NCBI RefSeq assembly: GCF_000718005.1
Contig: NZ_JODV01000002.1
Strand: one strand, 5' to 3'
Length of the DNA stretch: 64,000 nucleotides
From: Actinoalloteichus_B caeruleus
Lineage (GTDB): Bacteria > Actinomycetota > Actinomycetes > Mycobacteriales > Pseudonocardiaceae
Shown here: positions 34,593 through 43,411 of the stretch, piece by piece
Position numbering within the stretch: the stretch's first letter is position 1
How the letters are laid out: each line of letters begins with the position of its first letter
Notes under the pieces: model-generated
Database searches by the model: none
Seen by the model: the letters and a program-made list of their open reading frames with translations, nothing else
Told to the model about the DNA's origin: nothing
Translations under genes and position numbers: made by a program

Positions 34593-35300
34593 GTGCGCGT
34601 CCGCCGCATCGTGACCACCAGGGAGGGCGGTCGCTCCTCCGGTCCCTACCAGGCCTTCAACCTGGGGGACCACGTCGGTGACGACCCCGCCGCCGTCGCG
34701 GCGAACCGCCGGCGCCTCGCCGACGAGCTCGGGCTGCCCCCGGACCGCCTGGTGTGGATGGAACAGGTGCACGGCCGCGGCGTGACGACCGTGGACGGCC
34801 CGCGCGCGGAGGCGGTGGAGGCCACCGACGCCCTGGTGACGGCCGAACCAGGGCTGGCACTGGTGGTGCTGGTGGCCGACTGCGTGCCGGTCCTGCTCGC
34901 CGACCCGGTCGCCGGGGTGGTGGCCGCGGTCCACGCGGGACGGATCGGTACCCGGGTCGGCGTGCTCCCGGCGACCCTGGCCGCGATGGAACGCGCCGGG
35001 GCGCGGGTGGGCGATGTCGAGGCGCTGTTGGGCCCGGCGGTGTGCGGGGACTGCTACGAGGTGCCGGAGGCGATGCGCGCCGACGTCGAGCGGCACGTTC
35101 CGGGTACGGCGTGCCGCACGCGCAGGGGAACTCCCGGTCTCGACCTCCGGGCGGGTCTACTGGGCCAACTGACCGAGGCCGGCGTGGGCCGGGTCGGCGC
35201 GGACCCCCGGTGCACGGTGGAGTCCCCGGAACTGTTCAGCCACCGACGGGGAGCCCCCACCGGGCGGTTCGCCGCGGTGACGTGGTTCGAACGGAGCTGA
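34593..35300 (+). CDS. pgeF: Laccase-domain (YfiH/PgeF) protein
   Basis: The protein has 235 residues from GTG 34593, placed by GAAGGGAAG upstream and the family N-terminus. NLGDHVGDDPAAVAANR, WMEQVHGRGV, LVVLVADCVPVLLADP and AAVHAGRIGTRVGVL are signatures of DUF152/YfiH. These hold the His/Cys zinc site (His in QVH, Cys in ADC, His in VHAG). Members remove mis-incorporated residues from peptidoglycan precursors or act as purine nucleosidases. It regularly lies downstream of ftsZ. The usual VHAGWRG reads VHAGRIG here. Confidence 0.85.
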   Translation: MRVRRIVTTREGGRSSGPYQAFNLGDHVGDDPAAVAANRRRLADELGLPPDRLVWMEQVHGRGVTTVDGPRAEAVEATDALVTAEPGLALVVLVADCVPVLLADPVAGVVAAVHAGRIGTRVGVLPATLAAMERAGARVGDVEALLGPAVCGDCYEVPEAMRADVERHVPGTACRTRRGTPGLDLRAGLLGQLTEAGVGRVGADPRCTVESPELFSHRRGAPTGRFAAVTWFERS

Positions 35301-35302
35301 CC

Positions 35303-36034
35303 GTGACCGAGGACCGCGCCAGCGAACTGGCGGAGCGACTGCGGACGGTGCGCCGTCGCCTGGCCGACGCCGAACGGGCGGCCGGCCGGGAGGCGGGTTC
35401 GGTGCGCCTGCTGGCCGTCACGAAGAACTTCCCGGCGGAGGACGTGGCTCTGTTGGCCGACCTCGGCCTCCGCGAGTTCGGGGAGAGCAGGGACCAGGAA
35501 GCCCGGCCCAAGATCGGACGGGTCGGCGAGCTGCGGCCCGCGCTCGACGTGAGCTGGCACATGGTCGGCCGGCTCCAGCGGAACAAGGCGCGGGCGGTGG
35601 CCCGGTGGGCGGACGTCGTGCACTCCGTGGACAGCCTCCGGCTCGTCGAGGCGTTGCGCGGCGGGGTACGGGCCGCCCTCGACGAGGGCCACCGGAGCCG
35701 GCCGCTGGACGTGCTGGTCCAGGTGAGTCTCGACGAGGATGCTGACCGTGGTGGTTGCCCACCCGGGCAAGTGACAATTCTCGCGGAATCCGTAGCCCAG
35801 GCGAGTGAACTGAGGCTGCGCGGAGTGATGGCTGTCGCGCCATTGGGTGGTAATCCCCTGACGGCGTTCCATAGTCTCGCTACCGTGTCCGATCAGATCC
35901 AGCGCCACCACCCAGGAGCCACCGAAGTCTCCGCCGGGATGAGTGGGGACATGGAACACGCCATCGCGGCGGGGTCAACCCTCGTGCGTGTCGGAACCGG
36001 TCTGCTGGGTACCCGGAAGTTAGCCTCGCCTTGA
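35303..36034 (+). CDS. yggS: YggS-family PLP homeostasis protein
   Basis: The protein has 243 residues. GTG 35303 lies two bases after the pgeF stop. VRLLAVTKNFPAEDV contains the PLP-binding lysine. FGESRDQEARPKI, WHMVGRLQRNKAR and VSAGMSGDMEHAIAAGSTLVRVG match the YggS/PLPBP fold (alanine-racemase-like barrel). It buffers pyridoxal phosphate. From about 35740 to the stop the codon choice changes: more A/T third positions (GTA, GAA, AGT, AAT, CAT, GAT) than in neighbouring genes. Confidence 0.9.
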   Translation: MTEDRASELAERLRTVRRRLADAERAAGREAGSVRLLAVTKNFPAEDVALLADLGLREFGESRDQEARPKIGRVGELRPALDVSWHMVGRLQRNKARAVARWADVVHSVDSLRLVEALRGGVRAALDEGHRSRPLDVLVQVSLDEDADRGGCPPGQVTILAESVAQASELRLRGVMAVAPLGGNPLTAFHSLATVSDQIQRHHPGATEVSAGMSGDMEHAIAAGSTLVRVGTGLLGTRKLASP

Positions 36035-36139
36035 GGTTGACGGGGAAACCACGGCGGTCGGATGGCCGTCGAGTCGTGTGGTACGGGGGGAAGCTGAGGC
36101 CGACGGCCTGGCGGACCGGGAGGCGGGGAAGGGCTGTCC

Positions 36140-36772
36140 ATGAGCGCGTTGCACAAGCTGAAGGCCTACTTCGGAATGGTCCCCACCGACGACTTGGAGG
36201 CGTACGACGAGTCGTCGTCTGGCTACCGGGACGGGTACCAAGATGGTGATGACTACGACTCCTACGGCGACCGGTCGGCTACTCGTGGCCGCCGCTCCAG
36301 CTCCTACCGCGGCGGTTACCGCCCCGCCGAGTTCGAGGACGACGACGAGGACTACACGGAGGGCGAGCAGCGCCCCTGGCCCCGGCGGCAGTGGTCGGGC
36401 GGGGACGCGCCGACCCGGGGAGCGCTGGCCGTGGATCCGCAACGGGAACCCGTTACCCGGATCCGCCCGGCGCCGGAGCCGGCGAGCAGCGTCATGAGCA
36501 GGATCACGACACTGCACCCGAAGACCTACAAGGAAGCCAGGACGATCGGGGAGCACTACCGTGACGGCACCCCGGTCATCATCAACCTCACCGAGATGGC
36601 CGACGCGGACGCGCAGCGTCTCGTGGACTTCGCCGCCGGCCTCGCGTTCGCGCTGCGCGGGTCGATCGACAAGGTCACGACGAAGGTGTTCTTGCTCTCA
36701 CCGGCCAACGTCGACGTCACCGCCGAGCAGCGCAAGAAGCTCGCCGAGGGCGGGCTGTTTGGTCGCGGCTGA
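36140..36772 (+). CDS. sepF: Z-ring anchor protein SepF
   Basis: The protein has 210 residues. The N-terminal helix MSALHKLKAYFGMVPTDD is the membrane-binding amphipathic segment. A disordered Asp/Ser/Arg/Tyr-rich linker follows (residues 20-120). The DUF552 domain (about 125-205) includes KTYKEARTIGEHYRDGTPVIINL and the RLVDFAAGLAFALRG strand-helix. SepF tethers the FtsZ C-terminal peptide to the membrane and is essential in actinobacteria lacking FtsA/ZipA. It lies in the conserved ftsZ-yggS-sepF-yggT-wag31 order. Confidence 0.95.
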   Translation: MSALHKLKAYFGMVPTDDLEAYDESSSGYRDGYQDGDDYDSYGDRSATRGRRSSSYRGGYRPAEFEDDDEDYTEGEQRPWPRRQWSGGDAPTRGALAVDPQREPVTRIRPAPEPASSVMSRITTLHPKTYKEARTIGEHYRDGTPVIINLTEMADADAQRLVDFAAGLAFALRGSIDKVTTKVFLLSPANVDVTAEQRKKLAEGGLFGRG

Positions 36773-36783
36773 CTAGTGGCAGA

Positions 36784-37077
36784 GTGAAGAGCGTGGATGC
36801 GGTCCGGATCGTCCTGTACTACGTGTTGTTCTTCTTCTGGCTGCTGCTGATGGCCAGGATCGTGGTCGAGCTCGTGCGGTCGTTCGCCCGCGAGTGGCGA
36901 CCCAACGGAGGGGTTGCGGTCGCGCTGGAGACCATCTACACAGTGACAGACCCACCCGTTCGTGCGCTGCGTCGGCTCATCCCGACCGTTCGGATCGGCG
37001 GCGTGGGGCTGGACTTGTCGATTATGGTGCTACTGCTGGTTGTCTTCATCGCGATGCAACTGGTTGTGCCTTCCTAA
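36784..37077 (+). CDS. YggT-family membrane protein
   Basis: The protein has 97 residues, with GTG 36784 eleven bases after the sepF stop. Two membrane helices (residues about 5-27 and 72-95) flank a loop with VYTVTDPPVRALRRLIP-like sequence (TVTDPPVRALRRLIP), the YggT signature. It is a conserved neighbour of sepF and wag31. Its function is not established, though it is linked to envelope or division processes. Confidence 0.88.
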   Translation: MKSVDAVRIVLYYVLFFFWLLLMARIVVELVRSFAREWRPNGGVAVALETIYTVTDPPVRALRRLIPTVRIGGVGLDLSIMVLLLVVFIAMQLVVPS

Positions 37078-37155
37078 CAGGTTTCGACTGGAGCACACGG
37101 GGTTACGGGGAGCCCAGGTGCCGCAGAGTCGAGGAGTGCGTGAGGTGATCTGACC

Positions 37156-37965
37156 ATGCCGTCTCTGACCCCCGCCGACGTTCACAACGTCGCGTTCAGC
37201 AAGCCCCCGATCGGTAAACGGGGCTACAACGAGGACGAGGTGGACGCCTTCCTCGACCTGGTTGAGTCCGAGCTCGCCAGGCTCATCGAGGAGAACAACG
37301 AGCTCCGCAACCAGGTCGAGCAGCTCGACCAGCAGCTCGACAACGCCAGGGCCGACCTGGAGGACGCCAGGGCGAACGCCGGGTCGGTGACCGCGGTCCG
37401 GCCGGTGGACGAACCGCGTCGGCTCTCGCCGGTCCCGCCGCCCACCCCGATGGAGCAGACCTCCCCGGGCGGCGACCACCACGTGCAGGCCGCCAAGGTG
37501 CTGGGACTCGCCCAGGAGATGGCCGACCGCCTGACCGGCGAGGCCAAGACCGAGGCCGACGGGATGCTCTCGGAGGCACGGGCCAAGTCCGAGCAGTTGC
37601 TCTCGGAGGCGCGCACGAAGGCCGACAGCATGATCAACGAGGCCAGGACCCGCGCGGAGACCATGGTGTCCGAGGCCAGGACCCGGTCCGAGACGCTGGA
37701 GCGGCAGGCCAGGGAGAAGGCGACCGGCCTGGAACGGGACGCCCAGCGCAAGCATGCCGAGGTGATGGGGAGCATCACCCAGGAGAAGAACAGCCTGGAG
37801 AAGCAGATCGAGGTGCTGCGCACCTTCGAACGTGAGTACCGGACCAGGTTGAAGACGATGCTGGACTCGCAGCTCCGCGAGCTGGAGGACCGGGGCTCGG
37901 CGGTGCCCGAGGGGCGGGCCAACCAGTCCGGCTACACCTTCGGCACGCGGGCGGAGGCCGGCTGA
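37156..37965 (+). CDS. wag31: Polar growth protein DivIVA/Wag31
   Basis: The protein has 269 residues from ATG 37156. LTPADVHNVAFSKPPIGKRG is the conserved DivIVA membrane-curvature domain, followed by YNEDEVDAFLDLVESEL. A Pro-rich linker (residues about 85-105) leads to a long coiled coil with near-repeats SEARAKSEQLL, SEARTKADSMI, NEARTRAETMV and SEARTRSETLE. Wag31 marks the poles and directs apical wall growth. A 13-bp hairpin terminator follows. Confidence 0.96.
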   Translation: MPSLTPADVHNVAFSKPPIGKRGYNEDEVDAFLDLVESELARLIEENNELRNQVEQLDQQLDNARADLEDARANAGSVTAVRPVDEPRRLSPVPPPTPMEQTSPGGDHHVQAAKVLGLAQEMADRLTGEAKTEADGMLSEARAKSEQLLSEARTKADSMINEARTRAETMVSEARTRSETLERQAREKATGLERDAQRKHAEVMGSITQEKNSLEKQIEVLRTFEREYRTRLKTMLDSQLRELEDRGSAVPEGRANQSGYTFGTRAEAG

Positions 37966-38004
37966 CCGGAGTTCCCACGGCTGTGGGCTGACTGCCAGCT
38001 GTCC

Positions 38005-38033
38005 GCCGGGCGACCCCCGAGGGGTCGCCCGGC
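38005..38033 (+). terminator. Hairpin terminator after wag31
   Basis: GCCGGGCGACCCC (38005-38017) pairs perfectly with GGGGTCGCCCGGC (38021-38033) around a CGA loop, about 40 bases past the stop. It ends the dcw transcript before the ileS leader. Confidence 0.8.
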
Positions 38034-38205
38034 CGCCGGCTGTTCACTCCTTGCGGTGAAAACGGACCGTGATCAGTGCGCACTCGGTCGAGGTTCTCTC
38101 ACTCCGGAGAGCGAGGACGAGCTCGCCGGGCAGGTGTGACGTCGCCGGCGGAGCGGGTCGGGCCAGCGGAGGGCATCCGTGCGCGTTCCCGCTCGCGACC
38201 CTCGC

Positions 38206-38211
38206 TATGCT
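38206..38211 (+). promoter_or_regulatory. -10 element of the ileS T-box transcript
   Basis: TATGCT predicts transcription from about 38218, right at the 5' edge of the T-box. I do not find a convincing -35 at 16-18 bases. Confidence 0.45.
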
Positions 38212-38217
38212 GGTCGT

Positions 38218-38397
38218 CACAGGCACCGATCCGGCCATCACCGGGGAGCCTCCGGAAGAACGGCGCCGCCCCCTGGGACGGGAGCCAAGTAGAACCGGAC
38301 GGGTGGGCCCGTCACAGCCCAGAAGAGAGGTCGTCGCGGCCGGTCGTACCGGCGACGGCGGCAAGCGGGGTGGTACCGCGGTGCGCCTGCGAGTGCG
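38218..38397 (+). promoter_or_regulatory. T-box riboswitch of ileS (short Stem I, translational type)
   Basis: The specifier codon ATC (isoleucine) lies at 38237-38239. Conserved GGGAGCCTCCGGAAGAACGG and AGTAGAACCGGACGGG blocks follow. The T-box sequence GGGGTGGTACCGCGG (about 38367-38381) pairs with the tRNA acceptor end through TGG. The specifier lies within about 20 bases of the predicted 5' end, which fits the 'ultrashort Stem I' actinobacterial class. Uncharged tRNA-Ile should free the ribosome site AAGGAGCG (38467-38474). A further hairpin GGAGTC/GACTCC lies at 38417-38433. Confidence 0.88.
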
Positions 38398-38480
38398 CGT
38401 CGTCCCCGTGGGGGCTGGAGTCCCTGAGACTCCGGTCCGTGCGCAGGACGCCAGCCACGACGCCCCAAGGAGCGACACCG

Positions 38481-41400
38481 ATGGCCTACCCCCGGGTCCA
38501 TCTCACCGGAACACCGCGATCCGAGGCCGACGGTTCGGCCGACGGGACCACGGCCGCCGACGAGCGGCGCGGCGTGCCGGCCCAGCCCTCCTTCCCCGAC
38601 CTCGAACTCGCCGTCCTCGACTACTGGGCTGCCGACGGCACCTTCGCCGCCAGCGTCGAGGCGCGGCCGGCGGGCGAGAACGGGGCCAACGAGTACGTCT
38701 TCTACGACGGTCCGCCCTTCGCCAACGGTCTTCCGCACTACGGCCACCTGCTGACCGGCTACGTCAAGGACGTCGTTCCCCGCTACCGCACGATGCGCGG
38801 CAGCCGCGTCGAGCGCCGCTTCGGTTGGGACACCCACGGCCTGCCGGCCGAGCTGGAGGCCGAACGGCAGCTGGGCATCACCGACAAGTCGCAGATCGAT
38901 GAGATGGGCGTGGCCGCCTTCAACGAGGCGTGCCGGTCCTCCGTGCTCCGCTACACCGACGAGTGGCGGTCCTACGTCACCAGGCAGGCCCGGTGGGTGG
39001 ACTTCGACAACGACTACAAGACCCTCGACATCGGGTACATGGAGTCGGTGATCTGGGCCTTCAAGCAGCTCTGGGACAAGGGGCTGGTCTACGAGGGCTA
39101 CCGGGTGCTCCCCTACTGCTGGCGGGACGAGACCCCGCTGTCCAACCACGAACTGCGGATGGACGACGACGTCTACCAGCGCCGGCAGGACCCCGCCGTC
39201 ACCGTGGGCTTCCGCGTCACCGGCAACGACTCCGCCCTCGACGGCGCCTACCTGCTCATCTGGACGACCACGCCCTGGACCCTGCCGGCGAACCTGGCGA
39301 CCGCGGTCCACCCCGAGGTCGACTACGTGCTGGTGGAGTCGGACGGGCGGCGGTTCGTCCTGGCCGAGGCGCGCCTGGCCGCCTACGCCAGGGAGCTCGG
39401 CGAGGACCCGCTGGTCCTGGCCCGCCACAGCGGCTCCGAGCTGCTCGGGCTGCGCTACGCACCGCCGTTCCCGTACTTCGTCGGGCACGAGGGCGCCCAC
39501 CGCGTCCTCGCCGCCGACTACGTGACCACCGAGGACGGCACCGGCGTCGTGCACATCGCCCCCGCCTACGGTGAGGAGGACAAGGCGGTCACCGACGCCG
39601 CCGGCATCGAGCCGGTGACCCCGGTCGACGCCAGGGGCCGCTTCACCTCCGAGGTGTCCGACTACGAGGGCCAGCAGGTCTTCGAGGCCAACCCGAACAT
39701 CATCCGCGACCTGCGGGACGGCACCGAGGGCGCCTCCGAACAGGGCGCGGTGCTCCTGCGGCACGAGACCTACGACCACGCCTACCCCCACTGCTGGCGG
39801 TGCCGCAACCCGCTGATCTACCGGGCGGTGTCCTCCTGGTTCGTGCGGGTGACCGCGTTCAAGGACCGCATGGTCGAGCTGAACCAGGAGATCACCTGGT
39901 ACCCCGAGCACGTCAAGGACGGTCAGTTCGGGAACTGGTTGGCCGGCGCCCGGGACTGGTCGATCTCCCGCAACCGGTACTGGGGTACGCCGATCCCGGT
40001 GTGGGTCTCCGACGACCCGAGCCACCCCCGGGTGGACGTGTACGGCTCGCTGGACGAGTTGGAGCGGGACTTCGGGGTGCGGCTGACCGATCTGCACCGC
40101 CCCTACGTGGACGAGCTGACCCGACCCAACCCGGACGACCCCACCGGTCGGTCCACGATGCGCCGGGTCCCGGACGTCCTCGACGTCTGGTTCGACTCCG
40201 GGTCGATGCCCTACGCGCAGGTGCACTACCCGTTCGAGAACGCGGACTGGTTCGAACACCACCACCCCGGCGACTTCATCGTGGAGTACATCGGCCAGAC
40301 CCGTGGCTGGTTCTACACCCAGCACGTGTTGGCGACCGCGCTCTTCGACCGGCCGGCGTTCCGCAACTGCGTGTCGCACGGGATCGTGCTCGGCTCCGAC
40401 GGGCAGAAGATGTCCAAGTCGCTGCGCAACTACCCGGACGTCAACGAGGTCTTCGACCGCGACGGTTCCGACGCCATGCGCTGGTTCCTGATGGCGAGCC
40501 CCATCCTGCGCGGCGGCAACCTGATCGTGACCGAACGGGGAATCCGGGAGTCGCTGCGCAAGGCGGTGCTGCCGCTGTGGAACTCCTGGTACTTCCTGTC
40601 CTTGTACGCCAACGCGGAGTCGTTGACCGGGGTGTCCTACGCGGACGGGGAGGAACTGGCCGCCGCCGGGCGCGGCGTCTCCCGGCACGTCCTCGACCGC
40701 TACGTCCTCGCCAAGACCCACGACCTGGTGCGGCGGGTCACCGAGCGGTTGGACCACTACGACATCGCCTCGGCGTGCGCGGAGGTCCAGGACTTCCTGG
40801 AGGTGCTCACCAACTGGTACGTGCGTCGGTCCCGCGACCGGTTCTGGGCCGGGTCCCAGGAGGCGGTGGACACCCTGCACACGGTGCTGGAGGTGACCTG
40901 CCGGGTCGTCGCCCCGCTGCTGCCGATGACCTCGGAGGCGGTGTGGCGCGGCCTCACCGGCGGCCGATCGGTGCACCTGACGGACTGGCCGGACGCGGAC
41001 TCCCTGCCCTCGGATCCCGACCTGGTCGCGGCCATGGACCAGGTCCGGCAGGTGTGCTCCTCGGCCCTGGCCGTGCGGAAGGCGGCGCGGCGCCGGGTTC
41101 GTCTCCCGCTCGCCAGGCTGACCGCCGTGGTCGCCGACCCGGGGGCCTTGGCGCCCTTCGCCGACCTCATCAAGGACGAGGTCAACGTGAAGGAGGTCGA
41201 GCTCACCGACGACGGCAGCTCGTACGGTTCCTTCGAGCTCGCGGTCAACGCCAGGGTGGCCGGCCCCCGACTGGGCCGGGACGTGCAGAAGGTCATCCGC
41301 GCGGCCAAGGCGGGGGAGTGGCACGAGGCCGAGGACGGCACGGTGGTCGTCGCCGGTGTGGAGCTGCTGCCGGGCGAGTACGAGCAGCGGCTGGCGAAGA

Positions 41401-41735
41401 ACGTGGACGACGTCGAGTCCCTGCCGGGTAACGCGGGGCTGGTCGCCCTGGACACCGAGGTGACACCGGAACTGGCGGCCGAGGGCGTCGCCCGCGACCT
41501 GGTCCGCGTCGTGCAGCAGGCCCGCCGCGACGCGGGTCTCGACGTCTCGGACCGGATCGGGTTGGCGGTCGAGGTGCCGGCGGACCTGGTGGCGGCGGTG
41601 ACCGCCCACGAGGAGTTCGTGCGGGGCGAGACCCTGGCGGTGTCGCTGTCCACCGCCATCGAGGAGGGTGCGCCCGCGCTCACCGGCACGGTGGGCGAGG
41701 GGACCTCCGTGCGGGTCTCCGTGACCAGGGTGTGA
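38481..41735 (+). CDS. ileS: Isoleucyl-tRNA synthetase, type 2
   Basis: The protein has 1084 residues. ATG 38481 follows AAGGAGCG. DGPPFANGLPHYGHLLTGY carries the class I HIGH-type motif as HYGH, typical of the long eukaryote-like IleRS2 group that is often mupirocin-tolerant. GQKMSKSLRNYPD is the KMSKS loop. The editing domain (IWTTTPWTLPANLATAV) and a long C-terminal anticodon domain are present. It charges tRNA-Ile. Control is by the T-box upstream. Longer readings back to 38076 run through the T-box and are rejected. Confidence 0.96.
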   Translation: MAYPRVHLTGTPRSEADGSADGTTAADERRGVPAQPSFPDLELAVLDYWAADGTFAASVEARPAGENGANEYVFYDGPPFANGLPHYGHLLTGYVKDVVPRYRTMRGSRVERRFGWDTHGLPAELEAERQLGITDKSQIDEMGVAAFNEACRSSVLRYTDEWRSYVTRQARWVDFDNDYKTLDIGYMESVIWAFKQLWDKGLVYEGYRVLPYCWRDETPLSNHELRMDDDVYQRRQDPAVTVGFRVTGNDSALDGAYLLIWTTTPWTLPANLATAVHPEVDYVLVESDGRRFVLAEARLAAYARELGEDPLVLARHSGSELLGLRYAPPFPYFVGHEGAHRVLAADYVTTEDGTGVVHIAPAYGEEDKAVTDAAGIEPVTPVDARGRFTSEVSDYEGQQVFEANPNIIRDLRDGTEGASEQGAVLLRHETYDHAYPHCWRCRNPLIYRAVSSWFVRVTAFKDRMVELNQEITWYPEHVKDGQFGNWLAGARDWSISRNRYWGTPIPVWVSDDPSHPRVDVYGSLDELERDFGVRLTDLHRPYVDELTRPNPDDPTGRSTMRRVPDVLDVWFDSGSMPYAQVHYPFENADWFEHHHPGDFIVEYIGQTRGWFYTQHVLATALFDRPAFRNCVSHGIVLGSDGQKMSKSLRNYPDVNEVFDRDGSDAMRWFLMASPILRGGNLIVTERGIRESLRKAVLPLWNSWYFLSLYANAESLTGVSYADGEELAAAGRGVSRHVLDRYVLAKTHDLVRRVTERLDHYDIASACAEVQDFLEVLTNWYVRRSRDRFWAGSQEAVDTLHTVLEVTCRVVAPLLPMTSEAVWRGLTGGRSVHLTDWPDADSLPSDPDLVAAMDQVRQVCSSALAVRKAARRRVRLPLARLTAVVADPGALAPFADLIKDEVNVKEVELTDDGSSYGSFELAVNARVAGPRLGRDVQKVIRAAKAGEWHEAEDGTVVVAGVELLPGEYEQRLAKNVDDVESLPGNAGLVALDTEVTPELAAEGVARDLVRVVQQARRDAGLDVSDRIGLAVEVPADLVAAVTAHEEFVRGETLAVSLSTAIEEGAPALTGTVGEGTSVRVSVTRV

Positions 41736-41741
41736 GCCCTC

Positions 41742-41784
41742 GGGCGTCGCCGCCGGTGGGAACGTGTCCCGCCCGGCGGCGCCC
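41742..41784 (+). terminator. Hairpin terminator after ileS
   Basis: GGGCG/CCGCCGG pairs with CCGGCGGCGCCC with a 3-base bulge, enclosing GGGA-ACGTG-TCCC. It begins 7 bases past the stop. Confidence 0.55.
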
Positions 41785-42340
41785 GGCGGGACCATCGACG
41801 AGGTCCCGGCCGCCGGGCCGGTGACCGACCGGCGCGGCAGTCGGGGCCGTCGTCCCGTCCCGCTCCCGCCGGGACTGGGACGAACCGGTCGTCCGCCGCG
41901 CCATGGGCGCCCCCGCTCGGGCGTGGCGAGCGGTGCGGGTGGGCCGTGGTGGTCGTGCGGGGGGACGGACGGGCCGTCCCGCCCTCCCATGCCGGGAAGG
42001 GGAGCCGGTGGGGCGCGGTCCCCGGTGCGGGGCCGTCAGCCGAGGCCCGTCGACGAGGGGTCGCAGGCCCCGGCGGCAGCCTGCCCGGTGTGGTGGCCGC
42101 TCCCGTGAGCCGGGACGCGTCTGTCCCAGGGGCGGTCCCCGCCCCTGTTCCCGCACCGCCACCTCGGTGGCACCGGGCCGTCGCGTACCCACTGGTCGAC
42201 GCGATCCATCAGGTCAGTTCTGGTTGAAACCAGCCCTCCGTCCCGTAGGTGCACGCACCGCGACCGCGCCGGTGATCCACCGACGCCATCCAGCCGTCGG
42301 TGTCGCCGTCCGCGCGGATCACCTCAGCTTCCGGTCAGGT
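41785..42340. other. Non-coding stretch between ileS and the MFS remnant
   Basis: I recognise no intact gene. A small palindrome CTGGTTGAAACCAG lies at 42220-42233 and could be a relic operator of the decayed exporter gene. Confidence 0.35.
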
Positions 42341-42870
42341 CCGCCCCTCGGCCAGGGCCGGCGGGCTCGCGGTCGCCGGAGTCGGGTTCCTGCTGCTGCC
42401 CGTGGCGCCCAATCCCCTCTCCTACCCGACCCTGGCGATCGGGCTGGCCCTGTTGGGCGCTGGCGCGGGATCACTGGCCATCGCCTCGGCCATCATCATG
42501 TCCGGAACACCCCCGGAGAAGGCCGGCAACGCCGCCGCCATCGAGGAGACCGCCTACGACCTCGGCACCGTGCTCGGCGTCGCCGTGCTCGGCAGTCTGG
42601 CCTCAGTGTTCTACCGCGCCCAACTGGAAGTCGGGCTGGGGGAGGCCGATGTCGGGGGTGTTGACGCCGGTCCGGCCGGGGAGTCCCTCGCCGCGGTCCT
42701 GGAGCTGTCCTCGGAGTCCGGGGTGCCCGAGGTGGGGGCGGCTGGCGAGGGCGCGTTCGGCGAGTCGCTGGCGACGGTGAGCCTGGTCGGCGGGGTGACC
42801 CTCCTGGCGGTGCCAGTCGTGGCCTGCCTCCTGGTACCCCGGTCCCTGGACCTGACGAGACAGCGGCACT
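42340..42870 (+). pseudogene. Remnant of a DHA2-type MFS drug exporter (C-terminal end)
   Basis: From about 42345 the frame reads GGLAVAGVGFLLLPVAPNP, GAGAGSLAIASAIIMSGTPP, EKAGNAAAIEETAYDLG and VLGVAVLGSLASVFYRAQL. A final membrane helix with VTLLAVPVVACLLVPRSLDL follows. These are the last three helices of 14-helix (DHA2/QacA-type) exporters, normally near 500 residues. The N-terminal 300 or more residues are missing. The fragment has no stop and continues in the same frame into the DUF167 gene. Confidence 0.7.
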
Positions 42871-42989
42871 GTTTCGGCGGCTCGCCCGCCGCACCCACCA
42901 GCACCCCGACCGCGCTCGGCTCGCGTGCCGGGGCAGGGTGGTCGGTGCGGGCGGCCGGTCGGGACGCCCGGCGGAGGAGGTGGACGGTC

Positions 42990-43265
42990 GTGTTCCGTTT
43001 CGCGGTGCGCGTCAAACCCGGCGCGCGACGAACCGCCGTCGGGGGCAGGTGGGACGGGGTCCTGGGGCCGGCGTTGGCGGTGGCCGCCCCGGCGGTCGAG
43101 GGCAAGGCCAATGAGGCGCTCCGCCGCGCGGTGGCGGACGCGTTCGGTGTCCGCCGCCAAGCCGTGCGAGTGGACGCAGGGGAACGCGGTCGGGACAAGT
43201 GGCTGGTCGTCGACCTCGACGAGACCGCGGCCGAGGACCGCCTGCGCACCCTGCTGGAGGGCTGA
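42990..43265 (+). CDS. DUF167 (YggU) family protein
   Basis: The protein has 91 residues. GTG 42990 (VFRFAVRVKPGARRTAVGG) is preceded by GGAGGAGG (42972-42979). AVRVKPGARR, VAAPAVEGKANEAL and DKWLVVDLDE are the family signatures. It is a small alpha/beta protein of unknown function, often next to yggT in other phyla. The open frame continues upstream through an MFS remnant, but the ribosome site and domain boundary support the short start. Confidence 0.85.
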   Translation: MFRFAVRVKPGARRTAVGGRWDGVLGPALAVAAPAVEGKANEALRRAVADAFGVRRQAVRVDAGERGRDKWLVVDLDETAAEDRLRTLLEG

Positions 43266-43345
43266 TGCCGGCGGCGACCGAGGAGGGGCGGACGACGGTG
43301 CCCGGGCGGGTCCAGCGCGGGGGTGGCTGTTCCGGTGGGTGCGGT

Positions 43346-43375
43346 CGGGCCGGCTCCCAGTGGCTGGGAGGCCCG
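43346..43375 (+). terminator. Hairpin terminator between DUF167 and the SAM-IV unit
   Basis: CGGGC (43346-43350) and CTCCCAG (43354-43360) pair with CTGGGAG (43364-43370) and GCCCG (43371-43375), with a TGG loop and a 3-base bulge. It ends just before the next promoter. Confidence 0.55.
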
Positions 43376-43376
43376 C

Positions 43377-43405
43377 TGGACAGGTCGGGCGGCGGCGGTT
43401 AGGTT
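43377..43405 (+). promoter_or_regulatory. Promoter of the SAM-IV riboswitch transcript
   Basis: TGGACA (43377-43382), a 17-base spacer and TAGGTT (43400-43405) predict a start at about 43412, exactly at the riboswitch 5' edge. Confidence 0.65.
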
Positions 43406-43411
43406 CTGCCG

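Noticed and set aside
38076..38480. N-terminal extension of IleS by 135 codons
   Set aside because: It overlaps the T-box riboswitch; AAGGAGCG and ATG 38481 give the normal start.
38238..41990. 1250-codon minus-strand open frame
   Set aside because: It is antisense to ileS and its T-box, so it is a shadow of high GC.
42036..42254. 72-codon minus-strand ORF (MHLRDGGLVSTRTDLMDRV)
   Set aside because: It has no ribosome site or known domain, and the second half has shadow-like composition.
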